NCBI RefSeq assembly: GCF_001787335.1
Contig: NZ_CP014676.1
Span: 1 to 64,000, forward strand
DNA from: Kozakia baliensis
GTDB taxonomy: Bacteria; Pseudomonadota; Alphaproteobacteria; Acetobacterales; Acetobacteraceae
Direction: 5' to 3'
Length of the DNA stretch: 64,000 bases
The number at the start of each line of letters is the position of its first letter. Position 1 is the first letter of the stretch. The notes under the pieces were generated by a model, which saw only the letters and a program-made list of their open reading frames with translations, did not search any database and was not told where the DNA came from. This document shows, one piece after another, positions 24,185-33,778 of the stretch. The position numbers and the translations under genes are program-made.

Positions 24185-24625
24185 TTAGTAGCTGTGGGAA
24201 TATTCGTCGCGCTGGATGTAATAATCGTGGTGCTCAACCAGGATTTCGCGCGGTTCGACGTCGAAGGTGACGGTGCCTCCTCCGCCCTCGTTGTTCTCCC
24301 ATCCGCCATGTTCACGCTCGACGAGTTGCATGGCGGTCTCGTCCAGCGCCTCGATCAGGGGCATGGCTTTCGTCACCAGCTTTTCCTGGTGCCAGTCGGC
24401 GACCAACAACATGATCTCGTCCGACAGGTCGGTGCCGTCCGGTAGAACGGTGCGGTCCTCGATCCCGCCGGAATCGCCGCTCCCCTCATAGCGGATCTCG
24501 ACGCTCGTCACGCCGCGCGCTTGCAGCGCCACGAAGAACAGTTCGCGATTATGCGAAAAGGATTCCTTGTCCATGGCTTCGAGATGAAGGCGTCTCCGCT
24601 CGAATTCATGCATGATATCGGTCAT
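24185..24625 (-). CDS. acidic plasmid protein, 146 aa (DUF6878-like)
   Basis: Acidic 146-residue protein (MTDIMHEFERRRLHLEAMDK) with AAAGGAGA before the ATG. The core VEIRYEGSGDSGGIED and the tail EHHDYYIQRDEYSHSY resemble plasmid proteins grouped as DUF6878. An acidic anti-restriction or DNA-mimic role is conceivable from the context only. Confidence 0.55.
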   Translation of the reverse strand: MTDIMHEFERRRLHLEAMDKESFSHNRELFFVALQARGVTSVEIRYEGSGDSGGIEDRTVLPDGTDLSDEIMLLVADWHQEKLVTKAMPLIEALDETAMQLVEREHGGWENNEGGGGTVTFDVEPREILVEHHDYYIQRDEYSHSY

Positions 24626-24763
24626 GACAGTCTCCTTTTGGGATTGGGGAAGACAACGATTTTCGCGTGACGACACAGGGCCCGGCTGCTAGAAAGAGTG
24701 ACCCCTCCCATCGCGACGAAGCCCGGTGTGTCCAAAATGGGCACAGACGTGCGGATGGGGTCG

Positions 24764-25165
24764 TCAGTCGAAAAATTTCGAGACCGGTGCGCCGCTCAAA
24801 ACCGGCATCGCGCCGATGACTGGCACCGGGTATAGCCGCGCGGGTTTGTCGTGCCGCCCGTCCCAGGACAGTCCGTCGCAGGGGGCCATCAGCCGCAGGC
24901 GCTGAGCATCGGCGTCGCGCTGGTGGCACGCGCGTTCATTGCCACCTTGGCTCCGCTGACACGGCGCGCCCGCCCGAGCGTCGCAGCCGCGGCAAGCCAG
25001 GGTCAGGGCAGGATCGCCGGAACTCCATTCCATCCGGCACCGGCGGCAGGTGACGGGCGCGTCGGTGCAGACCCAACGGCTCGGGGTTTGCGGAAACAAA
25101 GCACGAGGCTTCCGAGGTGAAAGCGAGGCAGGGCGCACGAGACATTCTCCTTCCTTGAATGTCAT
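24764..25165 (-). CDS. putative zinc-finger protein, 133 aa
   Basis: Contains CRRCRMEW near residue 40, then CRGCDARAGAPCQRSQGGNE and a CHQRD element. The pattern CxxCxAxxGxxC...H resembles a short zinc finger seen in phage and plasmid proteins. No clear ribosome binding site precedes the ATG at 25165, so a later start is possible. First gene after hairpin element B. Confidence 0.55.
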   Translation of the reverse strand: MTFKEGECLVRPASLSPRKPRALFPQTPSRWVCTDAPVTCRRCRMEWSSGDPALTLACRGCDARAGAPCQRSQGGNERACHQRDADAQRLRLMAPCDGLSWDGRHDKPARLYPVPVIGAMPVLSGAPVSKFFD

Positions 25166-25191
25166 CGGTCGCGCCGTAGCGTTCGAGCGGG

Positions 25192-25274
25192 GTCAAAGCG
25201 GCGCGGTACGCGCCGGCACTGGAGCCACGCGCAAGCCGCGCAGCGGGTGAGCATGGCGAAGCGCCGCCTTTGAC
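25192..25274 (-). repeat. hairpin leader element, copy B
   Basis: 83 bp, nearly identical to copy A. It lies 59 nt past the stop of 25333-25977 and 27 nt before the start at 25165. Confidence 0.8.
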
Positions 25275-25332
25275 GCCGGGCGTGCGCTATGGCAGCGCTG
25301 TTTCTTTGCCCTGCTTCTTTCCTCGTTTCATG

Positions 25333-25977
25333 TTAGACGGCCAGGGCACGTTGCGCGGCGGCGGGAAGCCGTTTTGAAATGGGCGTGCGCTCATAGCCGT
25401 CCCCGTGAACCCGCATCTTGTTGTAGACGGGCCGCTCATCGAGATGATGCCAGGCAAAGAGCGCCGCGGCGTGCGCCATGTCGCGCAATGGGGAGAGTTC
25501 CACGCTCACGATGCCGTCGGCCTCCGAGGCGCGCCCGAAAGTCCGCAAGGCGGCGAGATCCTTCGCGCGCCAATCGGGCAAGTCGGTCGTCGCGATTTTT
25601 AGAGCCACCGCGCAGCCAATGCCAGCCGCTTCGATCGTCTCGGGCGTGGTGGCGTCGGCCACGGCCTGACGATAACGACGGATATAGGTTTCGGCCTGTG
25701 TGTGACGCGCGCCGCTCAGGCGCATCCCGCCTCCCTCGCAGGACGCGGCGTAGGTGACGACCTGCCGCATGACTTCCCAGTCGCGCCCGAGCGCCAGCAC
25801 GTCCCAGGAGCGGGCGCGCTGCTCGCCCGTGCCCCGGTGGATATAGAGATTATTGTCGCCGCCCAGTTCAAATGCCATAAAACAATCGGCATAGAACTGG
25901 TGATGGTCGATGTGCGTGCGCAAGATTTCCGCTGGGAAACGCACGGCGATCAGATCGTAGACGATACGGTGGGACAT
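25333..25977 (-). CDS. hypothetical plasmid protein, 214 aa
   Basis: Unrecognised soluble protein (MSHRIVYDLIAVRFPAEILR) with AAAGGAAT before the ATG. No catalytic motif is evident. It sits in the ParB-containing unit, downstream of the 93-residue gene. Confidence 0.65.
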   Translation of the reverse strand: MSHRIVYDLIAVRFPAEILRTHIDHHQFYADCFMAFELGGDNNLYIHRGTGEQRARSWDVLALGRDWEVMRQVVTYAASCEGGGMRLSGARHTQAETYIRRYRQAVADATTPETIEAAGIGCAVALKIATTDLPDWRAKDLAALRTFGRASEADGIVSVELSPLRDMAHAAALFAWHHLDERPVYNKMRVHGDGYERTPISKRLPAAAQRALAV

Positions 25978-26025
25978 CGTTTCGATTCCTTTATTGGTAA
26001 GCTTCTTTTCGGAGCAGGCGGCGGG

Positions 26026-26307
26026 TTAACCACCCGGCCACCCCTCCTCTTCCAGACATTCAGCGACGGCCTCCTGCGGGGGGATTTCGTCGTCATAGGC
26101 GTCACGCCAGCATCGATCGGGCAGGTCGAATACGCCCACCCCGGCACGGCGCTGAAGCAGCGCATCCACGGCGCGCATGTAGCCGTGGAAGCCGAGATGA
26201 CCTGCGGTATAGGATGCCATGGTCGGATCGCGATCGTTGCGCTCGATCGGGTCGCGACCGGTGAAGCGGAACGGCGACGTCTCGTCGCCCCAGGATGCGA
26301 CACCCAT
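26026..26307 (-). CDS. small acidic protein coupled to parB-like gene
   Basis: 93 residues (MGVASWGDETSPFRFTGRDP) with an acidic tail (DDEIPPQEAVAECLEEEG). The ATG at 26307 overlaps the ParB-like stop by TGATG. Function unknown. Confidence 0.6.
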   Translation of the reverse strand: MGVASWGDETSPFRFTGRDPIERNDRDPTMASYTAGHLGFHGYMRAVDALLQRRAGVGVFDLPDRCWRDAYDDEIPPQEAVAECLEEEGWPGG

Positions 26308-28316
26308 CACCGCACCACCACGATCTCGAGATGCTCCCGCAAGAACCGTTCGGGGTCGTTCGGCTGAAGTCCTGCTTCATCAGCCGCCCCGGAGGCCACC
26401 TCGAGCGTTTCCTCCTCCGGCGGTTCGTCCTCAGAAGCCACCCCAGGCCCCTCTTCCCTGTCATCGTCGTCCGGCGGGGCCGTATCCTCATCGCCGGTTT
26501 CGAACGGACAGTCGTCCTCTCCCTCATCGGCGACTGACGCCGCGTGGACGGCGGCGCGCGTCACCTGTTCGCGCCAGCCGGGCAACACGCTTTCGAACCG
26601 CGCCGCTTCGGGCACCCAGCGTGCGCCCGCGAGATGGCTCACAAGGGCGGAGCGCATCTCCTTGCCGGTGTTGCGTGGCGCAATTCCCTCGCCGCGCAGC
26701 GCTTTCGTGATCCCGCCCTTGCTGAAGGTCTTGAGGAAGTCGTCGTCGGAAAAGCTCGGCAAATGGCGGTTCGCCTCGAACAGCACGCCCAGCAACAACG
26801 CCGGATCGCCGCTCTTCTCCTGACCTTCCGAGGCGCAGCTCGCGACCTTCGCCACAACGTCGATCGCCGCATTGCGCAGCACATCGACATCCGCGACGGC
26901 AAAGCCATCCGGCGCAATCCGGCGGGCGACTTCCTTGCGGGTCTCCAGGGCGGGTCTTGGATAATAGGCCCCGCTATCGCCTTGAACGGAGACGTTCTCA
27001 CCGGCAAAGGCAAAAAGCAGAGCCGCGACGAGCGTCCACGGATCGGCGTCGGGTCGCGCCTCGTTCAACGCCGCGTGCAGCGCTTGGGTGCGGCGCGCGC
27101 CGATCAGGCCATGTCCGGCACGGGAAATGTCGGGACGCTCTTTCGGCGGGGCCGCTGCCGCGACCGCTAACGTGCCAGTGCCGACAAGCGTGCCAGCCGT
27201 GACGGGCGCACGCTCGCGGAAGCGAAATTCCTTCACGACAAGGCTCCGCGGATCGAGGTAATACCCGGTGCGATCGCTTTCCTTGGGTTCCATCCATCTG
27301 CCGACGTTGACGCAGTGATCGGGCAAATCCGCGTTGCCATAGGGATCGACGCCGAACACATCGAAACCGTCGCCTACAGCGGCATCGAGCCATCCGCGCT
27401 GGGCTGCCTCGTAAGCATTCCGATCTTCGGTAAAGCGATTGTCCGCCCCGCCTTCCGCGAACAGATCCTCCGTCCAGATCACGCCGACCGCCTTGGCCTG
27501 CGCGTCGTCGAACCGGGCATCCCGCGCGAAAAAGCGTGTCCGGCGCAACGCGTTCGCCATGCCGACCCAATCGGGAACGCTGCCCGGTTCGTCCGGCCAG
27601 AGCCGGTCGCGCGGATCGTCTTCACTCGTCTCCGGGCCTTCGGAAGAAACAGGCGCTTCGGGCTCGATGTCCTGCGACGCGTCATCGCCGGGGGTGGTAT
27701 CGTCGGCAATGCCTTCTTCATCGTCTTCATCGTAGCCGTCGTCGTCGGCGTCGTATTCCTCGTCCTCATCGACGAATTGCTGTCCCCACACGAAGGCCTG
27801 ATCATCCAGCGGAGCCGCCGCGATCGTGGCGAGCTGCTGCGGCGTCGGCAGCAGCCGACGTTGGATCGCATCGAGCATCGGTGGGTGTAGGTTCGAGAGA
27901 AGCTCGAGCTGCTTCAGCTTGGCAGGCGTAAACATCAGCGCCTGGCAAATGGCCCGATCCGTCATCCGCCTCTCCGTGCGCAGACGGGTGACCGCTTTCC
28001 ACTGGTCGACATCTGACATATTGAGGCGCACCAGATTCTCGGACAGCGCCGCGAGATCATCGGTCTTTTCGTCACCGTCACGCACATGCACCGCGATTGA
28101 TTTCAGGCCCGCCCTGATGGCGGCGCGTGTGCGGCGATGTCCGGCGACAATCATCAAGACGCCATCTTCCAGTTCCCGCACCACGGGCGGGTGGATCAGG
28201 CCGGCCGCCTTGATGCTGTAGGCCAGGCGGCGGTCTTCTGCGTCGTCGGTTTGTGCACGGCGCGGATTGTTCGGATTGTCGAGAAGGGTTTTCGGATCGA
28301 CGTGACGCAATTCCAT
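26307..28316 (-). CDS. ParB/Srx-domain protein, long form
   Basis: 669 residues, about twice a classical ParB. The N-terminal ParB domain is clear: LLDNPNNPRRAQTD near residue 11, IKAAGLIHPPVVRE near 35, MIVAGHRRTRAAIRAGL near 54 and LSENLVRLNMSDVDQW near 91, followed by a ParB helix-turn-helix (RAICQALMFTPAKLKQL). A highly acidic linker spans about 185-270. The C-terminal half is unrecognised. Proteins of this layout accompany conjugative and phage-like gene arrays and need not be partition proteins; parA lies 6 kb away. Start from GGAGACC upstream of the ATG. Confidence 0.8.
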   Translation of the reverse strand: MELRHVDPKTLLDNPNNPRRAQTDDAEDRRLAYSIKAAGLIHPPVVRELEDGVLMIVAGHRRTRAAIRAGLKSIAVHVRDGDEKTDDLAALSENLVRLNMSDVDQWKAVTRLRTERRMTDRAICQALMFTPAKLKQLELLSNLHPPMLDAIQRRLLPTPQQLATIAAAPLDDQAFVWGQQFVDEDEEYDADDDGYDEDDEEGIADDTTPGDDASQDIEPEAPVSSEGPETSEDDPRDRLWPDEPGSVPDWVGMANALRRTRFFARDARFDDAQAKAVGVIWTEDLFAEGGADNRFTEDRNAYEAAQRGWLDAAVGDGFDVFGVDPYGNADLPDHCVNVGRWMEPKESDRTGYYLDPRSLVVKEFRFRERAPVTAGTLVGTGTLAVAAAAPPKERPDISRAGHGLIGARRTQALHAALNEARPDADPWTLVAALLFAFAGENVSVQGDSGAYYPRPALETRKEVARRIAPDGFAVADVDVLRNAAIDVVAKVASCASEGQEKSGDPALLLGVLFEANRHLPSFSDDDFLKTFSKGGITKALRGEGIAPRNTGKEMRSALVSHLAGARWVPEAARFESVLPGWREQVTRAAVHAASVADEGEDDCPFETGDEDTAPPDDDDREEGPGVASEDEPPEEETLEVASGAADEAGLQPNDPERFLREHLEIVVVR

Positions 28317-28395
28317 GTTCGGTCTCCAAGGGACGGTGCGACCGGGAGCATGTCTCCCTGATCGTCCTTTCGCGTCGGCATGGGGTGCGAGCGGG

Positions 28396-28478
28396 GTCAA
28401 AGCGGCGCGGCACGCGCCGGCACTGGAGCCACGCGCAAGCCGCGTAGCGGATGAGCATGGCGAAGCGCCACCTTTGAC
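28396..28478 (-). repeat. hairpin leader element, copy C
   Basis: 83 bp with three differences from copy A. It lies 34 nt past the stop of the methyltransferase-helicase gene and 80 nt before the ParB-like start at 28316. One difference converts a stem C-G pair to C-A. Confidence 0.8.
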
Positions 28479-28511
28479 GCCGTCTTGCGCGCCATGGCAG
28501 CGCTTCTCCCT

Positions 28512-31500
28512 TCAGGCTGTTTCCTTTTGCGTTTCTTCGGGCTCTTCCTCCGGTGTGTCGGCGAAGGACGCGTCGCCACGGCCCTCGCCTTCCTCGCTCT
28601 CGTCCTCGCGCGTCGCCGCCAGATCGGCCTGAAGCGCGGCCAGTTCGGCGCGCTTCTCCTCATAGAGTTCCTGCTCGGCGAAGCGCATGCCGCAACGCGC
28701 CTGATAGGCAGGCAAACGCCGCTCGGCGTCCGCCTGACGCTGCACCGCCTCGTCGCGCTTGCTCTCGAAGCGCAACAGGGCGTGTTCGATCTTCGAGATC
28801 ACGCCGAGCGGCGCTGTCTCATGATCGAAGCCGATCTCCTGATCGCCCGCCGAGAATGGCAGGACGATCGACACATCGACTTTCGGCGCATCCTTGCTGG
28901 ATCGCCAGGATTTCGCCGCCTCCACCCACACCTCGAACCCGCCGATCGTGCCGAGCGTCCAGCGACCCGGCTCCCCGCGACGTTCGGCCATGCGGGCCTG
29001 CGAGAGAATGAAGGCCCCGGCTTTCTCACGCGCGGACAGCGCACCGCGCGATGTTTCCATGACAAACGCTTCGCCACGGGTCGCCCTGCGCTGGACGATG
29101 TCGGCGTCGATTTGCGGAATCAGGCACCGAGCCGCCGCGATGTCGCGTTCGGCGCGTTCGATCGCGCGTTTGACGCCGAACTGGTCGTCATAATGCGCAG
29201 CCGCCAGACGTTCGAGACGCGCGACATCGGCCTCGAGACCCGCGAGCTGCATCAGGCGCTCATCTCCAGAGGCGAGCGCCTTGGCCATGGCGAACTGATT
29301 GCCCTCCCCGCTGACGTCCTCGATGCGACGGATGCTGCGGTCTCCGCTCATGGCGAGGCAAATGAAGCGGTTCTTGCGTTCGAGGAGCTGCCAGTTGGTC
29401 GCGTCCACCGATCCCTGTTGCGCATAGGCATAGAGTTCGATCTCGTCGTGCTGGTTGCCCTGACGCTCGATCCGGCCCTCGCGCTGGACGATGTCGGCCA
29501 CGAGCCAGGGCACATCGAGATGATGCAACGCTTTCAGCCGCTGCTGGGCATTGACGCCGGTGCCCATGGTCGCAGTCGAGCCGATCAGGATGCGTTTGCG
29601 TCCCGCATTCAGATCGCCGAACAGACGCTGCTTGGTGGCCGACTTCTTGTAATCTTGCATGAAGGCGATCTGCTCGCGCGGCACGCCGAGCCGGATCAGT
29701 TCGTCGCGGATCCACAGATAGGCGGAGAAGCCACGATTCTCGAGCGCGCCTACCGTGCCAAGATCGGAGAAGATCATTTGGACCGCGCCGGGAAGCTCAT
29801 ACGGCCGGCCGGTCTCGGGATTGCTGTATCGGTTGTCCGACGTCTCCTGCCAGATCCGGAGCACGTTGCGAATCATGATGTTCAGCTTGCTGTCGTCGTC
29901 GTTGGCGGCACTGTTCGTGACGAACCGCAGGTCGATGCTGGCGTGCCGCGCGTCGGTAATGACCGAAAGGAGGATGTCCTGCCCTTTTTCGGGCTTGCGC
30001 TTGCGGGCTTCGATCGCCTTGATGCGTTGAGCGAGCACCTTTTGGTAGGCTTTGAAGTTGTCATTGCCAGGAGCGACGACGATCTCGCGCTTGCCGCCGC
30101 GCACGGCGGGGAGCTTCACATAGCGACGCAGATCGTCCGGCATCACCACGTCGGCGAAGCTGCGATACATCGACATCAGGTCAGCGACGTTGACGAATTC
30201 GGCGAAACGGGTGACCGGCTTGTAGAGGCCGCTCGGCTGCAATTCGAGTTCGGTGCGGGTTTCGCCGAAATTCGCGGCCCAGGCGTCAAACTCGTGCAGC
30301 CCGCGTTCGGTGAGCACCTCGAGCTGCATGAAGCGCTGGACCGCCATCATTTCACCCAAGGTGTTCGTGATCGGGCTACCCGACGCCATGACGATCTGGC
30401 GACCGGGATTGATCTGTTCGAGATAGCGGGTCTTGACGAACATGTCCCAAGCGCGCTGCGAGCCGTTCGGGTCGATCCCCTTCAGGTCTGACTGGTTGGT
30501 AGCGAATGCTAGCTTGCGGAACTGCTGCGCCTCGTCGACCAGGATCTGGTCCACACCGATCTCGCCAAGATGCACGAGATCGTCCTTGCGGCCCGCCAGA
30601 CCTTCCAGCTTGGCCTCCATGCCCTCCTTCATGCGTTCGATCCGTTTGACCGACAGGCGGTCGGATTTGTCGACACCGTTCAGAAGCGACTCATACGACG
30701 CGATCTGGTCCTGGATCATGGCCTCTTCGAACGCGGCTGGCACCGGGATGAACTTGAAGGCGTCATGGGTGATGATGATCGCATCCCACGTGCCGGTCGC
30801 CGCACGCGCCAGAAAGCGCTGCCGCTTCGCTTTGATGAAATTCGTCTCGTCGGCGACAAGGATGCGGGCGTTCGGGTAGAGCATCATGAATTCCCGGGCC
30901 ATCTGCGCCAGGCAGTGACCGGGCACGGTGATCATCGCCTTGCCGATCAGGCCAAGGCGCTTCTGTTCCATGACGGCCGCGACCATCGAGAAGGTTTTCC
31001 CCGCGCCGACCGCATGCGCCATGTAGGTGTTGCCGGAGGCGATGATCCGCCAGATGACCCGTTTTTGGTGAGGCCGCAGTCCGATCGCCGGACTGGCGCC
31101 GGGCAAGCGAAGATGCGCTCCGTCGAACTGACGCGGCACGAGGTTGTTGTATTCCTCGTTATAAGCGCGCACCAGGCGTTCGGCGCGCACGCCGTCATTC
31201 CACACCCAGGTCGAGAACGCCTGCCGGATCGCGGCGAGTTTCTCCTTGGCCGCTTCAGTCGCGGCCGTGTTGAGTTCGCGATGCTCGCCGTTTTCGTCGC
31301 GCCAGACATCGTAGATTTTCGGCGAGGCCTGATTGAGCGCGTCGTCGAGCAGTTCGCCGGCATGACGGCGCTCCGTGCCCCAGGTCGAGGTCGCCTCGGC
31401 ATTGCCCCGAAACGCAGCCTGCGCGACGGTCCAGCTCGCCACCTCACGCGTGTGCCAAACCGTCGTCTCGATGCCGATCACCTCATGGATGAACGCCTCG

Positions 31501-33626
31501 ATATCGGCAACGGGCAGCCACGGCGCGCCGAGACGCGCGGTGATGTCGGAGGGCCGCAAATCCTCTGGCTGCGCTTCTTCCAGTGCTCTCACCGTACGAA
31601 CGAGGCGCGGATCGTGCCGCGCAGCGTCGCGGGCACGGGTCAGTTTGGTGCGGACGGGACCCGCCAACAATTCGTCGGACATGACCCAAACGTCGCGGCC
31701 CGCAACGCTTTTCTCGGCATCGAGATAAATGGCGTCGCCCAGTTCTCGCAGCGTGTCCGCTTCGGACGCGCCAAAAAGTTCGGCGATGCGCGGCAATTCC
31801 ACGACGCCTTGCTCGTGCAGACAGACGGCGAGCGCGTCATAGGCGGAGTGGATTGCCGGCTCGGTCGGCGCATGCACCACGCGTTCGGAGAAGATCGGTC
31901 CCGGCGTGCCGACATCGCGCGCTTCATCGTAATCTTCGATCGAGGAAACCAGCCACACGTCCGGGTCATCGTAGAACGGCTGCAGGTTGGGACGGCGCTG
32001 TGTCTCGCGTTCCTCGCCCGTCTCGTCATCGACCCGCACGCTGGTGAGCGTCTGATTGATAGGGCCGAACTGGCGGACGAAATTCTGATAGGCGCGCTTC
32101 AGATCGCCTTGCGCGCGTGCATAAGGGAGGTTCTCCATTTGCGCTCGAAGCACCGCCCGCGCGGCGTCGCGCACGGGAACCAACGCCGAGACGATCCGCG
32201 CATGCTTCTGATAGATTCCCTCCTTGCTATCCGCCGTGCGGATCGCGACCCTCTGGGCAAGACCGTCGACGATCTGAAACAGCGCCCCACCCTTGAGCAA
32301 GTAGGAACCCTCGCGATGCAGCGCCTCTTTGGGGGCTTGCGTTCGCCGCGCTAGCAGCGCCTGGGTGGTCAGGAGTTCCGGTGCCGGAAACACGACGCCG
32401 GAGGTGAAGCTCTTCAGGGCGTGCGGCAGAAGAGCGGTGATCTCCCCCTCCCCTGCCCGGCAGGTATACCCGGGACCATACGGCGTCGTGGTCCAATCGT
32501 GCTGGCCCAGCACCAGTTCGGGGCGGTCGAGGAAAAGGCGATTGACGACGAGCGGACCGTCTCCCCGGTCGCTGTCCGGCACCGCATCGACCGACAGCCA
32601 GGCATCGTCACCGGGGAGATCGCCGATCGCACGACGACGAAATACCAGCACGTCGATTACCACATCGGTGCCGGCCTCGTCGTTCATCACCCCGGCTGGC
32701 AGCCGCACGGCCCCCAGGAGGTCAGCATCCTCCGCGAGCTTCCGGCGCGCGCTTTCATCTTTCTTGTCGAGCGTGTAGCGCGAGGTCACGAACACGCCGA
32801 TGCCGCCGGGTTTCAGACGCGAGACCGAGCGCGCAATGAAATAGTCGTGCAGCGACAGGCCAAGGCGTCCAAGGTCGTCGGGACCGCGCACCGTGCGCGA
32901 GCTGAACGGCGGGTTGCCGATGACCAGTTCGTAGCGTTCGGCGAGGTCCGCGCGGGTGAAGTCCTCCTGACGGATCCATTGGTTGGGAAACAGTTTGCGC
33001 GCGATCCGGGCCGTCACCGGTTCGTTCTCGATCGCAGTGAAAGCGATCTTTCCTTCAAGAGTCCCCGGTCGGAGCGCTAGGAACATCCCGCTGCCGCAGC
33101 CGGGCTCCAGCACCACCCCGCCCTTGAAGTCCATTGCCGTGACCATGGTCCAAAGGGCGCGCACCAGCCATTCGGGTGTGTAGTGCGCATATTGGGTCGA
33201 GCGGGCGAGCGCACGCCGCTCCTCTTCGCTGGTGACGCGGTGCAGTTCCGCGCCGAGTGCTTCCCACCCTTTTGGAAAAGTCTCGCCGTCACGGGGGAAC
33301 AAATTGTTGGCAAGCTCCCCTGCCCCGAACCCGGTAAACTTCATCAACGCGGCCTGCTCGGCCTCAGTGGCGTTGCGGTCCTCACGTTCCAATTCGCCGA
33401 GCAGAGCAATTGCCCTGACGGTGTCGGCCGCGCGCGCTTTCCACCCGGTGGCGAGGCCACGGATGTCGCGAAAGCGGAAATCGATGCGGGGAACGCGGAC
33501 GGGTTCGGCTTGGGGCGAAACGGCGACGTCGTCGCCTTCCAGAGCGCCCCAGAGATCGTGGGCGTCGGCGCCGCTGAGAAAGGTGCTATCGAATAGGCTC
33601 GTTTGCGTGGAGAAAGACAGGCTCAT
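28512..33626 (-). CDS. N6-methyltransferase-SF2 helicase fusion (DarB-like)
   Basis: 1704 residues. An N-terminal DNA adenine methyltransferase domain has motif I VLEPGCGSGMF near residue 175 and motif IV NPPFSSR near 240. An SF2 helicase follows. Its Walker A AHAVGAGKTFSMVAA is near residue 870, the DEAQ box QILVDEAQQFRKL near 1027 and motif VI QREGRIERQG near 1384. The C-terminus (about 1480-1700) is charged and coiled-coil-like. The fusion resembles phage P1 DarB/DdrB and large plasmid-encoded methylase-helicases, some of which counter restriction. It is the first gene after hairpin element D and the largest in the anti-restriction array. Confidence 0.85.
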   Translation of the reverse strand: MSLSFSTQTSLFDSTFLSGADAHDLWGALEGDDVAVSPQAEPVRVPRIDFRFRDIRGLATGWKARAADTVRAIALLGELEREDRNATEAEQAALMKFTGFGAGELANNLFPRDGETFPKGWEALGAELHRVTSEEERRALARSTQYAHYTPEWLVRALWTMVTAMDFKGGVVLEPGCGSGMFLALRPGTLEGKIAFTAIENEPVTARIARKLFPNQWIRQEDFTRADLAERYELVIGNPPFSSRTVRGPDDLGRLGLSLHDYFIARSVSRLKPGGIGVFVTSRYTLDKKDESARRKLAEDADLLGAVRLPAGVMNDEAGTDVVIDVLVFRRRAIGDLPGDDAWLSVDAVPDSDRGDGPLVVNRLFLDRPELVLGQHDWTTTPYGPGYTCRAGEGEITALLPHALKSFTSGVVFPAPELLTTQALLARRTQAPKEALHREGSYLLKGGALFQIVDGLAQRVAIRTADSKEGIYQKHARIVSALVPVRDAARAVLRAQMENLPYARAQGDLKRAYQNFVRQFGPINQTLTSVRVDDETGEERETQRRPNLQPFYDDPDVWLVSSIEDYDEARDVGTPGPIFSERVVHAPTEPAIHSAYDALAVCLHEQGVVELPRIAELFGASEADTLRELGDAIYLDAEKSVAGRDVWVMSDELLAGPVRTKLTRARDAARHDPRLVRTVRALEEAQPEDLRPSDITARLGAPWLPVADIEAFIHEVIGIETTVWHTREVASWTVAQAAFRGNAEATSTWGTERRHAGELLDDALNQASPKIYDVWRDENGEHRELNTAATEAAKEKLAAIRQAFSTWVWNDGVRAERLVRAYNEEYNNLVPRQFDGAHLRLPGASPAIGLRPHQKRVIWRIIASGNTYMAHAVGAGKTFSMVAAVMEQKRLGLIGKAMITVPGHCLAQMAREFMMLYPNARILVADETNFIKAKRQRFLARAATGTWDAIIITHDAFKFIPVPAAFEEAMIQDQIASYESLLNGVDKSDRLSVKRIERMKEGMEAKLEGLAGRKDDLVHLGEIGVDQILVDEAQQFRKLAFATNQSDLKGIDPNGSQRAWDMFVKTRYLEQINPGRQIVMASGSPITNTLGEMMAVQRFMQLEVLTERGLHEFDAWAANFGETRTELELQPSGLYKPVTRFAEFVNVADLMSMYRSFADVVMPDDLRRYVKLPAVRGGKREIVVAPGNDNFKAYQKVLAQRIKAIEARKRKPEKGQDILLSVITDARHASIDLRFVTNSAANDDDSKLNIMIRNVLRIWQETSDNRYSNPETGRPYELPGAVQMIFSDLGTVGALENRGFSAYLWIRDELIRLGVPREQIAFMQDYKKSATKQRLFGDLNAGRKRILIGSTATMGTGVNAQQRLKALHHLDVPWLVADIVQREGRIERQGNQHDEIELYAYAQQGSVDATNWQLLERKNRFICLAMSGDRSIRRIEDVSGEGNQFAMAKALASGDERLMQLAGLEADVARLERLAAAHYDDQFGVKRAIERAERDIAAARCLIPQIDADIVQRRATRGEAFVMETSRGALSAREKAGAFILSQARMAERRGEPGRWTLGTIGGFEVWVEAAKSWRSSKDAPKVDVSIVLPFSAGDQEIGFDHETAPLGVISKIEHALLRFESKRDEAVQRQADAERRLPAYQARCGMRFAEQELYEEKRAELAALQADLAATREDESEEGEGRGDASFADTPEEEPEETQKETA

Positions 33627-33778
33627 GACCGGGCTCCGGGCAGCCGCCCGCAGCCGGTGACGCTCAGCGCATCATCGGGCCATACGGCGGCAGGTTGGCA
33701 GATCGATCGGGGAGAAAGGCGGACTTATGCTCTTTCGCTTCCCTTTTCTGCCCTTCCGGCCATCGGGGCGTCGTGGCT

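Noticed and set aside
22389-28458. Conserved start MLTRCAACAWLQCRR in hairpin elements A-C as a leader peptide
   Set aside because: The frame follows the repeat core and runs on without an early stop into sequence unlike between copies; it diverges in D and E, so structure explains the conservation better.
28485-32354. Long plus-strand ORFs opposite the methyltransferase-helicase gene
   Set aside because: They are antisense shadows in GC-rich sequence; the minus-strand frame has all enzyme motifs.
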